DNA of 64,000 nt from Betaproteobacteria bacterium (GTDB lineage Bacteria; Pseudomonadota; Gammaproteobacteria; Burkholderiales; Casimicrobiaceae). Positions 42,653 through 52,533 of this stretch are shown here, one piece after another (positions within the stretch are counted from its first letter, which is position 1; every line of letters begins with the position of its first letter). The position numbers and the translations under genes were made by a program. The DNA is taken from positions 1 through 64,000 of the forward strand of contig BOKS01000002.1 in the NCBI GenBank assembly GCA_016861105.1. Reading direction: 5' to 3'. Under the pieces are notes generated by a model. That model saw only the letters and a program-made list of their open reading frames with translations. It did not search any database and had not been told where the DNA came from.

Positions 42653-43149
42653 TAAAGGCCGAGCACCGAACCGCCGAGCGCCGGCTCGCCGGTCGCCCAG
42701 ATCTCGTCGAAGCGGGTCGCCAGCGGCTCGACCGCCTGCGGCATCGACAGCAGCAGCGTCGCGCGCGGCTGGTCGACGTGGTAGCGGTGCAGCGCGTGGC
42801 GGGCATCGACGATCACGAGCGCGTCGCTCGCGCTGCGCGCCTCGGGGCCGGTGCGCCAGACCGCCATCGCGTGCGCGTACCCGCGGAGCAGGGCCGTGAT
42901 GCGCGGGCACGAGCGCTCCAGGTGCCGCGTGTCGTGGACGACGATGCGCAGCTCCGCGGTGCGCGAGCGGCGCAGGAACGCCTTCAGCGCCTCCGCGCGG
43001 GCCGCCGTGTCCCAGCCGCCGTCGGCGAGATCGCGGTCGAAGACGTGGACGCGCTGCGTGGCGAGCGCGAGCAGCGCGTCGATCGCCTCCCGCTGCGCGG
43101 CGATCGTGTCGAGGCGCCGCTCCTCGGGTGGCGGGGCGGCGTCAGGCAT
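42652..43149 (-). CDS. DUF7931-like hypothetical protein
   Basis: ALLALATQRVHVFDRDLADGGWDTAARAEALKAFLRRSRTAELRIVVHDTRHLERSCPRITALLRGYAHAMAVWRT; overlaps the upstream cupin gene stop. Confidence 0.75.
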   Translation of the reverse strand: MPDAAPPPEERRLDTIAAQREAIDALLALATQRVHVFDRDLADGGWDTAARAEALKAFLRRSRTAELRIVVHDTRHLERSCPRITALLRGYAHAMAVWRTGPEARSASDALVIVDARHALHRYHVDQPRATLLLSMPQAVEPLATRFDEIWATGEPALGGSVLGL

Positions 43150-44275
43150 CGGGGACGAGGTAGCCATCGAGGTACCAGCGGTGGAGGCGCGCGACCTGCG
43201 CGCGGGGAAGCGTCGCGCTGGCAGCCGGTGCCAGCGCGCGATCGTCGGCCAGCCGTTCGAGCGCGACATCGCCGGGGTTGCGCGCGGCGGACTCGCCGTT
43301 GACGTGGAACGCGCGGTCGTCGTAGAGCATCAGCGTGCGCGCGTCGAGCCGCACGCCGCACCGCGCGATGCGCGCGCGGAACGCGGCGGGTCGCAGCGGA
43401 GCGTCGGGCGGATCGAAGACGACGATCGCCTTGGGCTCGGACAGCGTGCGCCCGAGGAACCGGGCGACCGTCGCGCGGTCCCAGCGGATGGCCGCGAGCA
43501 GCGCGGCGACGCGCTTCACCATCGCGTCGGGAATGCGCGCAGGCGCCGACGTCGGGCGCAGGCCGGGATCGGCGTAGCGCCCGTCGAGGTCGAGATCGTC
43601 GCGCAGGAAGTCGAGGAACGCCGTGCCGAGCTCCTGCGCAGTGGCCGCGCGGAACCCGATCGAGTACGTCGTGCACGGCTCGAGCGCGACGCCGTCGTGC
43701 GCCCACTCCGGAGGCAGGTACAGGAGGTCGCCCGGGCCGAACACGTGATCCTGCGCGGGCGCGAAGCGGCGCAGGATGCGCAGCGGCAGGCCGGGCCGGA
43801 AGCGCGCGTCGTCCTGGCGACCGTAACGCCAGCGTCGCCTGCCGAAGCCCTGCAGCAGGAACACGTCGTAGTTGTCGAGGTGCGGGCCCACGCCGCCACC
43901 GGGGACGGCGTAGCTCGCCATGACGTCGTCGAGCCGCGCGTACGGCACGAACGCGAAGCGGCGCAGCAGGTCGTCGCAGTCGCGATCGTGCAGGTTGACG
44001 CCCTGCACGAGCAGCGTCCAGCCGCGGGGCGGGAGCGCGCGGAAGTCGGCGGCGCGCAGCGGTCCGTGGCGCAGCGTCCAGGCGGCGCCCTCGCGCACGA
44101 CCAGCCGCGACTCGACGTCGTCGCGCATCGCCAGCGTGCGCAGTGCCCGCGCGTCGAGCGGTCCCCGGAAGCCCGGCAGCGCCCCGGTCACGCGCAGCGC
44201 CTCCTTCTGCCAGTGCCGGGCGAGGAACGCGGCCGGCGAGAGCCCGCCGAGCAGGCGCCGTCGTGCGTCGGACAT
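43142..44275 (-). CDS. JmjC/cupin ribosomal oxygenase, RoxA (YcfD)-like
   Basis: LGGLSPAAFLARHWQKEALRVTGALPGF...PGGGVGPHLDNYDVFLLQGFGRRRWRYG...GDLLYLPPEWAHDGVAL. Confidence 0.9.
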   Translation of the reverse strand: MSDARRRLLGGLSPAAFLARHWQKEALRVTGALPGFRGPLDARALRTLAMRDDVESRLVVREGAAWTLRHGPLRAADFRALPPRGWTLLVQGVNLHDRDCDDLLRRFAFVPYARLDDVMASYAVPGGGVGPHLDNYDVFLLQGFGRRRWRYGRQDDARFRPGLPLRILRRFAPAQDHVFGPGDLLYLPPEWAHDGVALEPCTTYSIGFRAATAQELGTAFLDFLRDDLDLDGRYADPGLRPTSAPARIPDAMVKRVAALLAAIRWDRATVARFLGRTLSEPKAIVVFDPPDAPLRPAAFRARIARCGVRLDARTLMLYDDRAFHVNGESAARNPGDVALERLADDRALAPAASATLPRAQVARLHRWYLDGYLVPDA

Positions 44276-44386
44276 GCGCCCGATTATAGGACCGGGCAGG
44301 TGCCGCCGGCCGCCCCGTCCCCCGGCGCTACAATGGCCGCTCGCCCGCGCCCGTGCGGCCTTTCTCCTCCGCCCCCGAGGGCCCCG

Positions 44387-44860
44387 ATGAACATCTTCGC
44401 CAACACCGTCGTCTCGATCACGTTCAAGCTCTACGATGCGCAGAACGCGCTGATCGAGGAGACGCCGGAGCCGATCGCGTACCTGCACGGCGGCTACTCG
44501 GGGATCTTCCCCAAGATCGAGGAGGCGCTCAACTTCCGCAACGTCGGCGACGTCGTGTCGGTCACGCTCGAGCCGACCGACGCGTTCGGCGACTACGACC
44601 CGCAGCTCATCCGGCTCGAGCCGGTCGACTCGCTGCCGCCCGACGTCGCGGTCGGCGGCTACCTCGTCGCCGACGAGAACGGCGAGGAGCGCGTGTGGCG
44701 CGTCACCAACATCGCCGACGGCAAGGCGGTGCTCGACGGCAACCACGAGCTCGCGGGCCAGCGGCTGCGCTTCGACTGCACGGTGGTCGAGATCCGTCCC
44801 GCCACGCAGGAGGAGATCCAGCACGGCCACGTGCACGGCGCGCACGGGCATCACCACTGA
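44387..44860 (+). CDS. SlyD-like FKBP-type peptidyl-prolyl isomerase
   Basis: ITFKLYDAQNALIEETPEPIAYLHGGYSGIFPKIEEALNFRNVGDVVSVTLEPTDAFGDYDPQLIR; His-rich tail HGHVHGAHGHHH. Confidence 0.92.
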   Translation: MNIFANTVVSITFKLYDAQNALIEETPEPIAYLHGGYSGIFPKIEEALNFRNVGDVVSVTLEPTDAFGDYDPQLIRLEPVDSLPPDVAVGGYLVADENGEERVWRVTNIADGKAVLDGNHELAGQRLRFDCTVVEIRPATQEEIQHGHVHGAHGHHH

Positions 44861-45091
44861 GTCGACGGAAAGGGCGCCTCGCGCGGTCCGTGGCGAGTAC
44901 GGCGCCGCGCCTCGTTCGGCGCGACGGATGCCAGTGCGGGCGGACTGGCTCGGCCATGCGCCGCCCGCCGGGAAAGGCCACGCAACGACGAGCGTCGCGC
45001 CTGCGGGGCGACTCCGCGCCGGCCGCCAGCGCCTTCCACCGTCGTCGTGACTGCGACCGCGGGGACCTGGCGTCGTTCGCGCCTGATGTGA

Positions 45092-47713
45092 TCAGCCGCC
45101 CGCGAGCTGCTTGAGCTCGTAGAGCGCGGCGAGCGCCTCGCGCGGCGACAGCGCGTCCGGATCGAGCGTGGCGAGCCTGTCCAGCGCGGGCGCGCCCGGG
45201 ACCGACGCCGGAGCGGCCGGCGCGGCCTCCGCGGCGAAGAGGTCCGCCTGGCCCTCGTTGCGCGACGAGAACTGGTCGAGGCGCGCGAGGTAGGCGCGCG
45301 CCTGCCGCACGGTGTCCGCCGGCACGCCGGCGAGCTTCGCGACCTGCAGGCCGTAGCTGCGGTTCGCCGGCCCGTCCTCGACCGCGTGCAGGAACACGAT
45401 GCCGTCGCGGTGCTCGACGGCGTCGAAGTGGACGTTCGCGCAGCCCTCCAGCTCGGCGGCGAGCGCCGTGAGCTCGAAGTAGTGCGTGGCGAACAGCGTG
45501 AGGCTGCGGTTGCGCTCGGCGAGCCGGTGCGCGATCGCCCACGCGAGCGCGAGGCCGTCGTAGGTCGACGTCCCGCGCCCGATCTCGTCGATCAGCACGA
45601 GGCTGCGCGGCGTCGCGCGATTGAGGATGAACGCCGCCTCGGTCATCTCGACCATGAACGTCGAGCGTCCGCCGGCGAGGTCGTCCGAGGCGCCGATGCG
45701 CGTGAAGATCGCGTCGAGCGGGCCGACGACCACCTCGTCCGCGGGCACGAAGGCGCCGCAGTGCGCGAGCAGCGCGATGGCGGCGGTCTGGCGCATGTAA
45801 GTCGACTTGCCGCCCATGTTGGGCCCGGTGACGACGAGGAGGCGCCGCTCGCGCGAGAGCGCGACGTCGTTGGGGACGAAGTCCTCGACCTGGCGCTCGA
45901 CGACCGGATGGCGGCCGCGGCGGATCGCGATGCCGGGCTCGGCGACGAAGCGGGGCCGCGTCCAGCGCAGCGCGAGCGCGCGCTCGGCGAGCGTCGCCAG
46001 CACGTCGGTCGCGGCGAGCGCCCCGGCCGCCGCCTGCAGCGCGGGGATCGCCGGCACGAGGTCGGCGACCAGCGCGTCGAACAGGAGCTTCTCGCGGGCC
46101 AGCGCGCGCTCCTGCGCGGACAGCGCGCGGTCCTCGAAGGCCTTGAGCTCGGGCGTGACGTAGCGCTCGGCGTTCTTCAGCGTCTGCCGCCGGCGGTAGT
46201 CGTCGGGCACGCGCGCGGCGTTGGCGTGCGTGACCTCGATGTAGTAGCCGTGCACGCGGTTGAACTCGACCTTGAGCGACGCGATGCCGCTGCGCTCCCG
46301 CTCGCGCCGCTCGAGGTCGAGCAGGAACGCGCCGCAGTTCGCGTCGATCGACCGCAGCTCGTCGAGCTCGGCGTCGACGCCGGACGCGATCACGCCGCCG
46401 TCGCGCAGTTGCGCCGCCGGCTCGGGCTGAAGCGTCGCCGCGAGCCGCGCGTGCCACCGCGCGTCGACGCCCAGCGCCTCCCGCGCACGATCGAGCAGCG
46501 TGGCGCCCAGGGGCGCGAGCGCTTCGGCGAGCGCCGGCAGCGCGGCGAGCGTGTCGCGCAGCGCCGCGAGCTCGCGCGGGCGCACGCCGGCCAGGGCGAT
46601 GCGCCCGGCGATGCGCTCGACGTCGGCGGTGCGCCGGAGCAGCGCACAGGCCGCGGCGCGCGCCGACGAGGCGCCGAGCAGCGCCTCGATCGCGTCGTGG
46701 CGCTCGGCCGCGCGCGCGGGATCGGCCAGCGGCTGGAGCAGCCAGCGCCGCAGCAGCCGGCTGCCGGCCGCCGTGGCGCAGGCGTCGAGCAGCGACAGCA
46801 GCGTGGGTGCCGGATCGCCGGCGAGCGTCTGCGTGATCTCCAGCGTCCGGCGTGCCGCCGGGTCGAGGCCGAGGAACTCGCCGGTCGCTTCGACCGCGAG
46901 CGTGCGCACGTGCGGGAGCGCCGCCTGCTGCGTCGCGCCCGCGTAGCCGGCCAGCGCGCCGGCGGCCTGGACGGCGAGGGGCACGTCGTCGGCGCCGAAC
47001 GCCGCGAGGCTGTGCACGCCGAGCACGCGCAGCAACGCGCGTTGCGCCCCCTCCCGGTCGAACTGCCAGCCGGGCAGCGCGCGCGTCGGCACGACGCGGC
47101 CGCGCAGCGCAGGGGGTGGCGACGCCTCGGCGACCAGCAGTTCGGCGGGCTCGATGCGCTCGAGCGTCGCGGCCGCTTCGGCGAGCGGCGCCTCGGCCAG
47201 CGTCAGGCGCCCGGAGGCGAGCTCGAGCCACGCGACGCCCGCGCGCTTGCCGTCGGCGTGCCACGCGGCGAGCAGGCACTCGCGCCGCGCGTCGAGCAGG
47301 CTCGCGTCGGTGAGCGTCCCGGGCGTGACGATGCGCGCGACCTTGCGCTCCATCGGGCCCTTCGCGGAAGCGTCCCCGACCTGCTCGACGATGACGACGG
47401 ACTCGCCGGCCTTCATCAGCCGCGCGAGGTGCTGCTCGACGGCGTGGTGCGGCACGCCGGCCATCGGGATCCGCGCCCCCGCCGACTGGCCGCGCGCCGT
47501 CAGCGTGATGTCGAGCAGGCGCGCCGCGCGCTCCGCGTCGTCGAAGAACAGCTCGTAGAAGTCCCCCATCCGGTAGAAGACCAGCTTGTCCGGATGCTCC
47601 GCCTTGACGCGGAGGTACTGCTGCATCGACGGCGTGTGGGCGCCGCCCGGCGCCGGCGCGCGCTCGTTGGACGTCGTGGGCGCGGGCACGTCGGGGATCA
47701 TCGCGACGATCAT
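45092..47713 (-). CDS. mutS: DNA mismatch repair protein MutS
   Basis: [46 protein letters not shown]...[32 protein letters not shown]...[22 protein letters not shown]. Confidence 0.97.
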   Translation of the reverse strand: MIVAMIPDVPAPTTSNERAPAPGGAHTPSMQQYLRVKAEHPDKLVFYRMGDFYELFFDDAERAARLLDITLTARGQSAGARIPMAGVPHHAVEQHLARLMKAGESVVIVEQVGDASAKGPMERKVARIVTPGTLTDASLLDARRECLLAAWHADGKRAGVAWLELASGRLTLAEAPLAEAAATLERIEPAELLVAEASPPPALRGRVVPTRALPGWQFDREGAQRALLRVLGVHSLAAFGADDVPLAVQAAGALAGYAGATQQAALPHVRTLAVEATGEFLGLDPAARRTLEITQTLAGDPAPTLLSLLDACATAAGSRLLRRWLLQPLADPARAAERHDAIEALLGASSARAAACALLRRTADVERIAGRIALAGVRPRELAALRDTLAALPALAEALAPLGATLLDRAREALGVDARWHARLAATLQPEPAAQLRDGGVIASGVDAELDELRSIDANCGAFLLDLERRERERSGIASLKVEFNRVHGYYIEVTHANAARVPDDYRRRQTLKNAERYVTPELKAFEDRALSAQERALAREKLLFDALVADLVPAIPALQAAAGALAATDVLATLAERALALRWTRPRFVAEPGIAIRRGRHPVVERQVEDFVPNDVALSRERRLLVVTGPNMGGKSTYMRQTAAIALLAHCGAFVPADEVVVGPLDAIFTRIGASDDLAGGRSTFMVEMTEAAFILNRATPRSLVLIDEIGRGTSTYDGLALAWAIAHRLAERNRSLTLFATHYFELTALAAELEGCANVHFDAVEHRDGIVFLHAVEDGPANRSYGLQVAKLAGVPADTVRQARAYLARLDQFSSRNEGQADLFAAEAAPAAPASVPGAPALDRLATLDPDALSPREALAALYELKQLAGG

Positions 47714-47803
47714 ACCAACCCGTGGCCGCGATCCTGCCGCGGCGGCCCTGAAACGACGACGGAGCCCCGCGGGGCCCCGTCGCAGTGCCGGATGCGGGTG
47801 CGA

Positions 47804-48514
47804 TCAGCGCCTGCGAAGGCGCACGAGTCCGGCGGCCGCCGCGGCGAGTCCGAGCAGCGCGAGCGAGCCGGGCTCGGGCACGCGGAACGGCTCGTGGCGG
47901 CCGGTGATCACGTCCTGGCGCGTCTCGGAGGTGAGCAGCAGGACGCGCGACGCGGCGAGGTCGGGTGCGCCGAGCAGCGCGACGATCGCGTCGTAGATCG
48001 TCGACACGCCGGCGGACACGCCGGTCAGGCCGAGCGAGCCCGCACCCAGCGCGAAGGTGCTGTCGTAGATGCCCTTCCAGATGCCGAGCTGGATCGCCGC
48101 GGCGAGATTCGCGTTGCCGCCGACGTTCAGCCAGTCGTAGTCGTCGCCGCCGGCGACGTAGGCGTTGACGGCGCCGAGGAAGTCGAGGACGCGGGCCGGC
48201 GCGCCGACCGAGACCTGGTAGGTGATCGTCGCGCCGTTGGACAGCGTCTGCGCGAGATCGTGGCAGTACGCGTAGAGCGGGGCGCCGTTGAGGTGGAACG
48301 CGGAGGCGTCGATGCCGACGGGGTTGGCGATCGTGCCCTGGAAGCGCCCGGCGTTGGTGGTGAACGATCCGACCGGTGCCGGCGCGGAGACGCCGATGCC
48401 GCCGACGCCGGGGTTGAGCACCGGGTTGTTCCACGTCACGTCGATCTGGGCGGCGGTGGCGGCCGTCGATGCCGCGACGAGGATGCCGGCGAGCAGTTGG
48501 GCGAAGCGGTTCAT
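47804..48514 (-). CDS. PEP-CTERM sorting domain protein (predicted exosortase substrate)
   Basis: Signal peptide MNRFAQLLAGILVAASTAATAA; C-terminus VPEPGSLALLGLAAAAAGLVRLRRR. Confidence 0.95.
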   Translation of the reverse strand: MNRFAQLLAGILVAASTAATAAQIDVTWNNPVLNPGVGGIGVSAPAPVGSFTTNAGRFQGTIANPVGIDASAFHLNGAPLYAYCHDLAQTLSNGATITYQVSVGAPARVLDFLGAVNAYVAGGDDYDWLNVGGNANLAAAIQLGIWKGIYDSTFALGAGSLGLTGVSAGVSTIYDAIVALLGAPDLAASRVLLLTSETRQDVITGRHEPFRVPEPGSLALLGLAAAAAGLVRLRRR

Positions 48515-48550
48515 GCGAATCCTCGGAGTAGGAGATTTCGCCCAATGCAC

Positions 48551-48567
48551 TGCAACCCTGATGCCAG
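48551..48567 (-). promoter_or_regulatory. Sigma54 (RpoN) -24/-12 promoter of the PEP-CTERM gene
   Basis: On the minus strand TGGCATCAGGGTTGCA, GG and GC separated by 10 nt, ~37 bp upstream of the start codon. Confidence 0.75.
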
Positions 48568-49187
48568 TCGATGCAAATCGTTGAGTCGTCGCGAAAAACC
48601 GCACACGTGCCGGCGACGGACGGCGACGGTGTCAATTCGATCGACACCATTTCGTAAGAATTTTCGACGCTGTCGTGAACAAGGGGGCGCCGCCCGTCAC
48701 CAGCGCCGCACAAGCGCCTGAAACGCCTGCGCGCTGCGGTCGTCCGGCGCGCGCGGGGCGATGTCAAGCGCGCCGCCGCGCCGGTCGTGCACGCGCGCCG
48801 TGCGTTTCGGGCGGCGCCGCGACCGTTCGTCGGCGATGAATGTGCGGGCCGCGACGACGGTCCGCTACAGGTGCACAGTGAGCGGTTCCGCGGACCGCGT
48901 CGCGACGCCCACGGTGTCGCGCGCCGCCGCGCGCGCCGCCCGTGTCGCCGGCGCCCGTCGCGCGCATGACAAACTGGGAAAACTTTCCGGAAAGGGCACG
49001 AGCGCACCGGCGCCGCGCATTGCCGTCGCGCGGTGAAACACTCGCCGTGTCGGCCCGCGGTACACCACAGCGTGTCGCCGACCGGCGACCGACGCTTTCG
49101 ACGCCGCCCGCCAGCATCGCGCAACGGTGGATCGAGCGTGTAGTATGGCCGTCCTTTTCGCGCTTGCGGACGAACCGGGGAGAAACG

Positions 49188-49835
49188 ATGCTCGCACTCA
49201 TCTCGCGCCTTGCCGGCCCGGGGCCGGCCGGCCGCCGGATGCCGCTGCTGATCGCGGCGGCGCTCGCCCTGCTGGTCGGCGGCTGTGCCGCGCCCAAGTA
49301 CCCGCCGGCGCCGCAGCAGGCGGCCACCCCCGACTACGCCTACCGCATCGGACCGCTGGACAACGTCAACGTCATCGTCTGGCGCAATCCGGAGCTCTCG
49401 ATCGCGGTGCCCGTGCGCCCGGACGGCAAGATCTCCACGCCGCTGGTCGACGACATCGTCGCGATCGGCAAGACGCCCACGGAGCTCGAGCGCGAGATCG
49501 AGAGGGCGCTGACCAAGTTCATCCGCGACCCGGTGGTGACGGTCGTGGTCACGACGTTCGTCGGGCCGTCGAGCGAGCAGATCCGCGTCACGGGCGAGGC
49601 CGCGAGGCCGCAGGTCCTGCCCTACCGCCAGAGCCTGACGCTGCTCGACGTGATGATCGCGGTGGGCGGACTCACCGACTTCGCCGACGGCAACGCCGCC
49701 ACGATCTACCGCGCGGCGGAAGGCGGGAAGATCTACAGCGTGCGCCTGTCCGACCTGATCAAGCGCGGCGACATCACGGCGAACGTGGACATGCGCCCCG
49801 GGGACATCCTGATCATTCCGCAGAGCTGGTTCTGA
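49188..49835 (+). CDS. XrtA/PEP-CTERM system polysaccharide export lipoprotein (Wza/EpsE-like)
   Basis: Lipobox LLVGGCAAPK; DYAYRIGPLDNVNVIVWRNPELSIAVPVRPDGKISTPLVDDI; SLBB region. Confidence 0.92.
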   Translation: MLALISRLAGPGPAGRRMPLLIAAALALLVGGCAAPKYPPAPQQAATPDYAYRIGPLDNVNVIVWRNPELSIAVPVRPDGKISTPLVDDIVAIGKTPTELEREIERALTKFIRDPVVTVVVTTFVGPSSEQIRVTGEAARPQVLPYRQSLTLLDVMIAVGGLTDFADGNAATIYRAAEGGKIYSVRLSDLIKRGDITANVDMRPGDILIIPQSWF

Positions 49836-49870
49836 CGCGCGCCGCGCCCCCCGGCGAAGGAAGGACTCCG

Positions 49871-51442
49871 ATGAACGAGACCATTGAGCTGCTGCGCCGC
49901 TACGTCCTCGACATGTGGCATCGCCGCTGGATCGGGCTCACCGTGGCCTGGCTCGCGGCGCTGATCGCGATCGCGCTCGTCTACCGCATCCCCGAGCGCT
50001 ACGAGGCGACCGCCCGCGTGTCCGTCGACACCGAGTCGCTGCTGAAGCCGCTGCTGTCCGGACTCGCCGTCCAGCCGAACATCGACCAGCAGGTCGCGTT
50101 GGTGAGCCGCACGCTGATCAGCCGCCCGAACGTGGAGAAGGTCGTGCGGATGGCGGACATGGACCTCGCGGTGCAGACGCCGGCGCAGCGCGACCAGATC
50201 GTCGACGGCGTGATGCGCTCGCTCAAGATGGCCGGCAACGCGCGCGGCGGCAACCTCTACCAGATCAGCTACCAGGACGGCAATCCGGAGCAGGCGCGCA
50301 AGGTCGTCCAGTCGCTGATCACGATCTTCGTCGAGTCGAGCCTCGGCGACAAGCGCCAGGACTCGCGCGCGGCCGTGCGCTTCCTCGACGAGCAGATCCG
50401 CCAGTACGAGGCGGCGCTGCAGGCCGCGGAGAACCGGCTGAAGGAGTTCCGGCTGCGCTACCTCGGCATGTCGCAGAGCGGCGCCGACTACTTCGCGCGG
50501 ATGAACGGGCTGGCGCAGCAGATCGAGGCGGCGCGGCTCGAGCTCAACGCGGCCACACAGGCGCGCGACGCCTACCGGCGCGAGCTCGCCGGCGAGCAGC
50601 CGACGTTCATTCCCGAGGCGTCCGCGCCGGTCGCGGCCGCGCCCGACACCGTGCCCGAGATCGACGGCCGCCTGCAGCAGCTGCGCCGCGAGCTCGACGA
50701 GATGTCGCGCAAGTACACGGACAACCATCCGGACGTGTCGAACACCAGGCGGATCATCGGCGAGCTCGAGGGCGAGCGGAAGGCCGTGCTGGAGGAGCGG
50801 CGCAAGGCGGCCCCGCCCGGATCCCCGGCGGCGGCGCCGCTCGACCGCAATCCGGTGTTCCAGCAGCTGCGCATCTCGATGGCCGAGGCCGAGGCGCAGG
50901 TCGCCTCGACGCGCGCCCGGCTCGCCGGGCTGGAGGCGCAGTACGCGCAGCTGCGCGGCCAGGCGCGCATGGTGCCGGAGGTCGAGCAGGAATTCACGCA
51001 GCTCAACCGCGACTACGAGGTGCAGAAGCGCACCTACGAGACGCTGCTCGGCCGGCGCGAGTCGGCGATGATGGGCATCGAGGTGCAGGACACCGGCGCT
51101 GCGCAGTTCCGCGTGATCGATCCGCCGCGCGTCGGCCCGAAGCCGGTCGCGCCCAACCGCCCGATGCTGCTCGCGGTCGCCTTCCTCGCGTCGCTCGGCG
51201 CGGGGATCGCGGCGGCGTTCTTCGTCAGCCAGCTCGCGCCGACGTTCCACGACCAGCGCACGCTGCGCGAGATCGCGAAGCGCCCGGTCCTCGGGCCGGT
51301 GTCGCTGCTGCCCACGCCGGCGCTGGTCCGGCAGAAGCGCCGCCGCTCGCTGATGTTCGCGGGCGGCGTCAGCGGGCTGGTCGCGCTGTTCGCGGTGGTC
51401 GCGGCCTTCTCGCTCGTCCAGTGGCGCACGCTGCTGGCGTGA
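49871..51442 (+). CDS. XrtA system chain-length determinant (Wzz/GNVR) protein
   Basis: Two terminal TMs, coiled coils, Wzz-like N-terminus; in cluster. Confidence 0.9.
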   Translation: MNETIELLRRYVLDMWHRRWIGLTVAWLAALIAIALVYRIPERYEATARVSVDTESLLKPLLSGLAVQPNIDQQVALVSRTLISRPNVEKVVRMADMDLAVQTPAQRDQIVDGVMRSLKMAGNARGGNLYQISYQDGNPEQARKVVQSLITIFVESSLGDKRQDSRAAVRFLDEQIRQYEAALQAAENRLKEFRLRYLGMSQSGADYFARMNGLAQQIEAARLELNAATQARDAYRRELAGEQPTFIPEASAPVAAAPDTVPEIDGRLQQLRRELDEMSRKYTDNHPDVSNTRRIIGELEGERKAVLEERRKAAPPGSPAAAPLDRNPVFQQLRISMAEAEAQVASTRARLAGLEAQYAQLRGQARMVPEVEQEFTQLNRDYEVQKRTYETLLGRRESAMMGIEVQDTGAAQFRVIDPPRVGPKPVAPNRPMLLAVAFLASLGAGIAAAFFVSQLAPTFHDQRTLREIAKRPVLGPVSLLPTPALVRQKRRRSLMFAGGVSGLVALFAVVAAFSLVQWRTLLA

Positions 51443-51455
51443 CCGGGGAACCGAC

Positions 51456-52433
51456 ATGAGCCTGATCGAACAAGCCGCGAAACGACTCGAGGAGTTGCGC
51501 CGCGCCGGGGCGACGCAGCGCGACGACGCGCCCGCCGAGGCGCCGCGCGAGCCGCTGCCCACGCCCGAGGCCCTCGTGCGCGCGCTCGAGGCGCGCCGGG
51601 AGGCGAACGACGGCGTCGCGGGGCCGGCCGCCGCGCAGACCCCGCCGCTGCGGGTCGCGCCGGCCGGCGAGGCGCCGCTGCTGCGCCCGGCGCGCGAGGT
51701 GGCGAAGGCGCCGGCGCGCACCACGCGCCACGTCGACGTCGACCTCGAGCGGCTGAAGACGCTCGGCTTCGTCACGCCCGACGCGCCGCAGACGCAGCTC
51801 GCCGAGGAGTTCCGCGTGGTGAAGCGGCCGATCCTGCGCAACGTCCGCGGGACCGACGGCGCCAGCGTGCCGCACGGCAACCTCGTCATGGTGACCAGCG
51901 CGGTCGCCGGCGAGGGCAAGACGTTCACGGCCGTCAACCTCGCGATCAGCATGGCGATGGAGTACGACAACACCGTGCTGCTCGTCGACGGCGACGTCGC
52001 GCATCCGTCGCTGCCCCGCCTGTTCGGCGTGCCCGAGTCGCCCGGGCTGCTCGACCTCCTCACCGACGAGCGTCTCGACGTGGCCGACGCGCTGGTGCGC
52101 ACGAACATCGAGAAGCTCACGGTGCTGCCGGCGGGCACCCCGCACCGGCGCTCGACGGAGCTGCTGGCGAGCGAGCAGATGGCGGCGCTGCTGAGCGAGC
52201 TGTCGTCGCGCTATCCGGACCGGGTGATCATCTTCGACTCGCCGCCCCTGCTGTCCACGACGGAGGCGCGCGTGCTGGCCTCGCACATGGGACAGGTGCT
52301 CGTGGTGGTGGCCGCGCAGTCGACCTCGCACGACAAGGTCACCAAGGCCCTCGACACGATCGAGCGCTGCGAGGTGGTGATGACGCTCCTCAACAAGTCG
52401 AGCGCGGCGAACGCCGGCGCGTACCGCTACTGA
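51456..52433 (+). CDS. XrtA-associated tyrosine-protein kinase (CpsD/BY-kinase-like)
   Basis: EEFRVVKRPILRNV; VMVTSAVAGEGKTFTAVNLAISMAMEYDNTVLLVDGDVAHPSLPRLFG; VIIFDSPPLLSTTEARVLA. Confidence 0.92.
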   Translation: MSLIEQAAKRLEELRRAGATQRDDAPAEAPREPLPTPEALVRALEARREANDGVAGPAAAQTPPLRVAPAGEAPLLRPAREVAKAPARTTRHVDVDLERLKTLGFVTPDAPQTQLAEEFRVVKRPILRNVRGTDGASVPHGNLVMVTSAVAGEGKTFTAVNLAISMAMEYDNTVLLVDGDVAHPSLPRLFGVPESPGLLDLLTDERLDVADALVRTNIEKLTVLPAGTPHRRSTELLASEQMAALLSELSSRYPDRVIIFDSPPLLSTTEARVLASHMGQVLVVVAAQSTSHDKVTKALDTIERCEVVMTLLNKSSAANAGAYRY

Positions 52434-52533
52434 CCGGCGGAGCCGGACGCCGCGCCATGCCCGTCCCGTCGCGCCGCCCCGTCGCCGCCCGCCGCGCCAG
52501 CCCCGCCGTGCGGCGGCAGGCGCCGCCCGCGGC

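Noticed and set aside
44703-49124. 1473-aa minus ORF and the 1111-aa plus ORF (45386-48721) over mutS
   Set aside because: Arg/Ala/Gly-rich shadow frames typical of GC-rich DNA; mutS and the PEP-CTERM gene explain the region.
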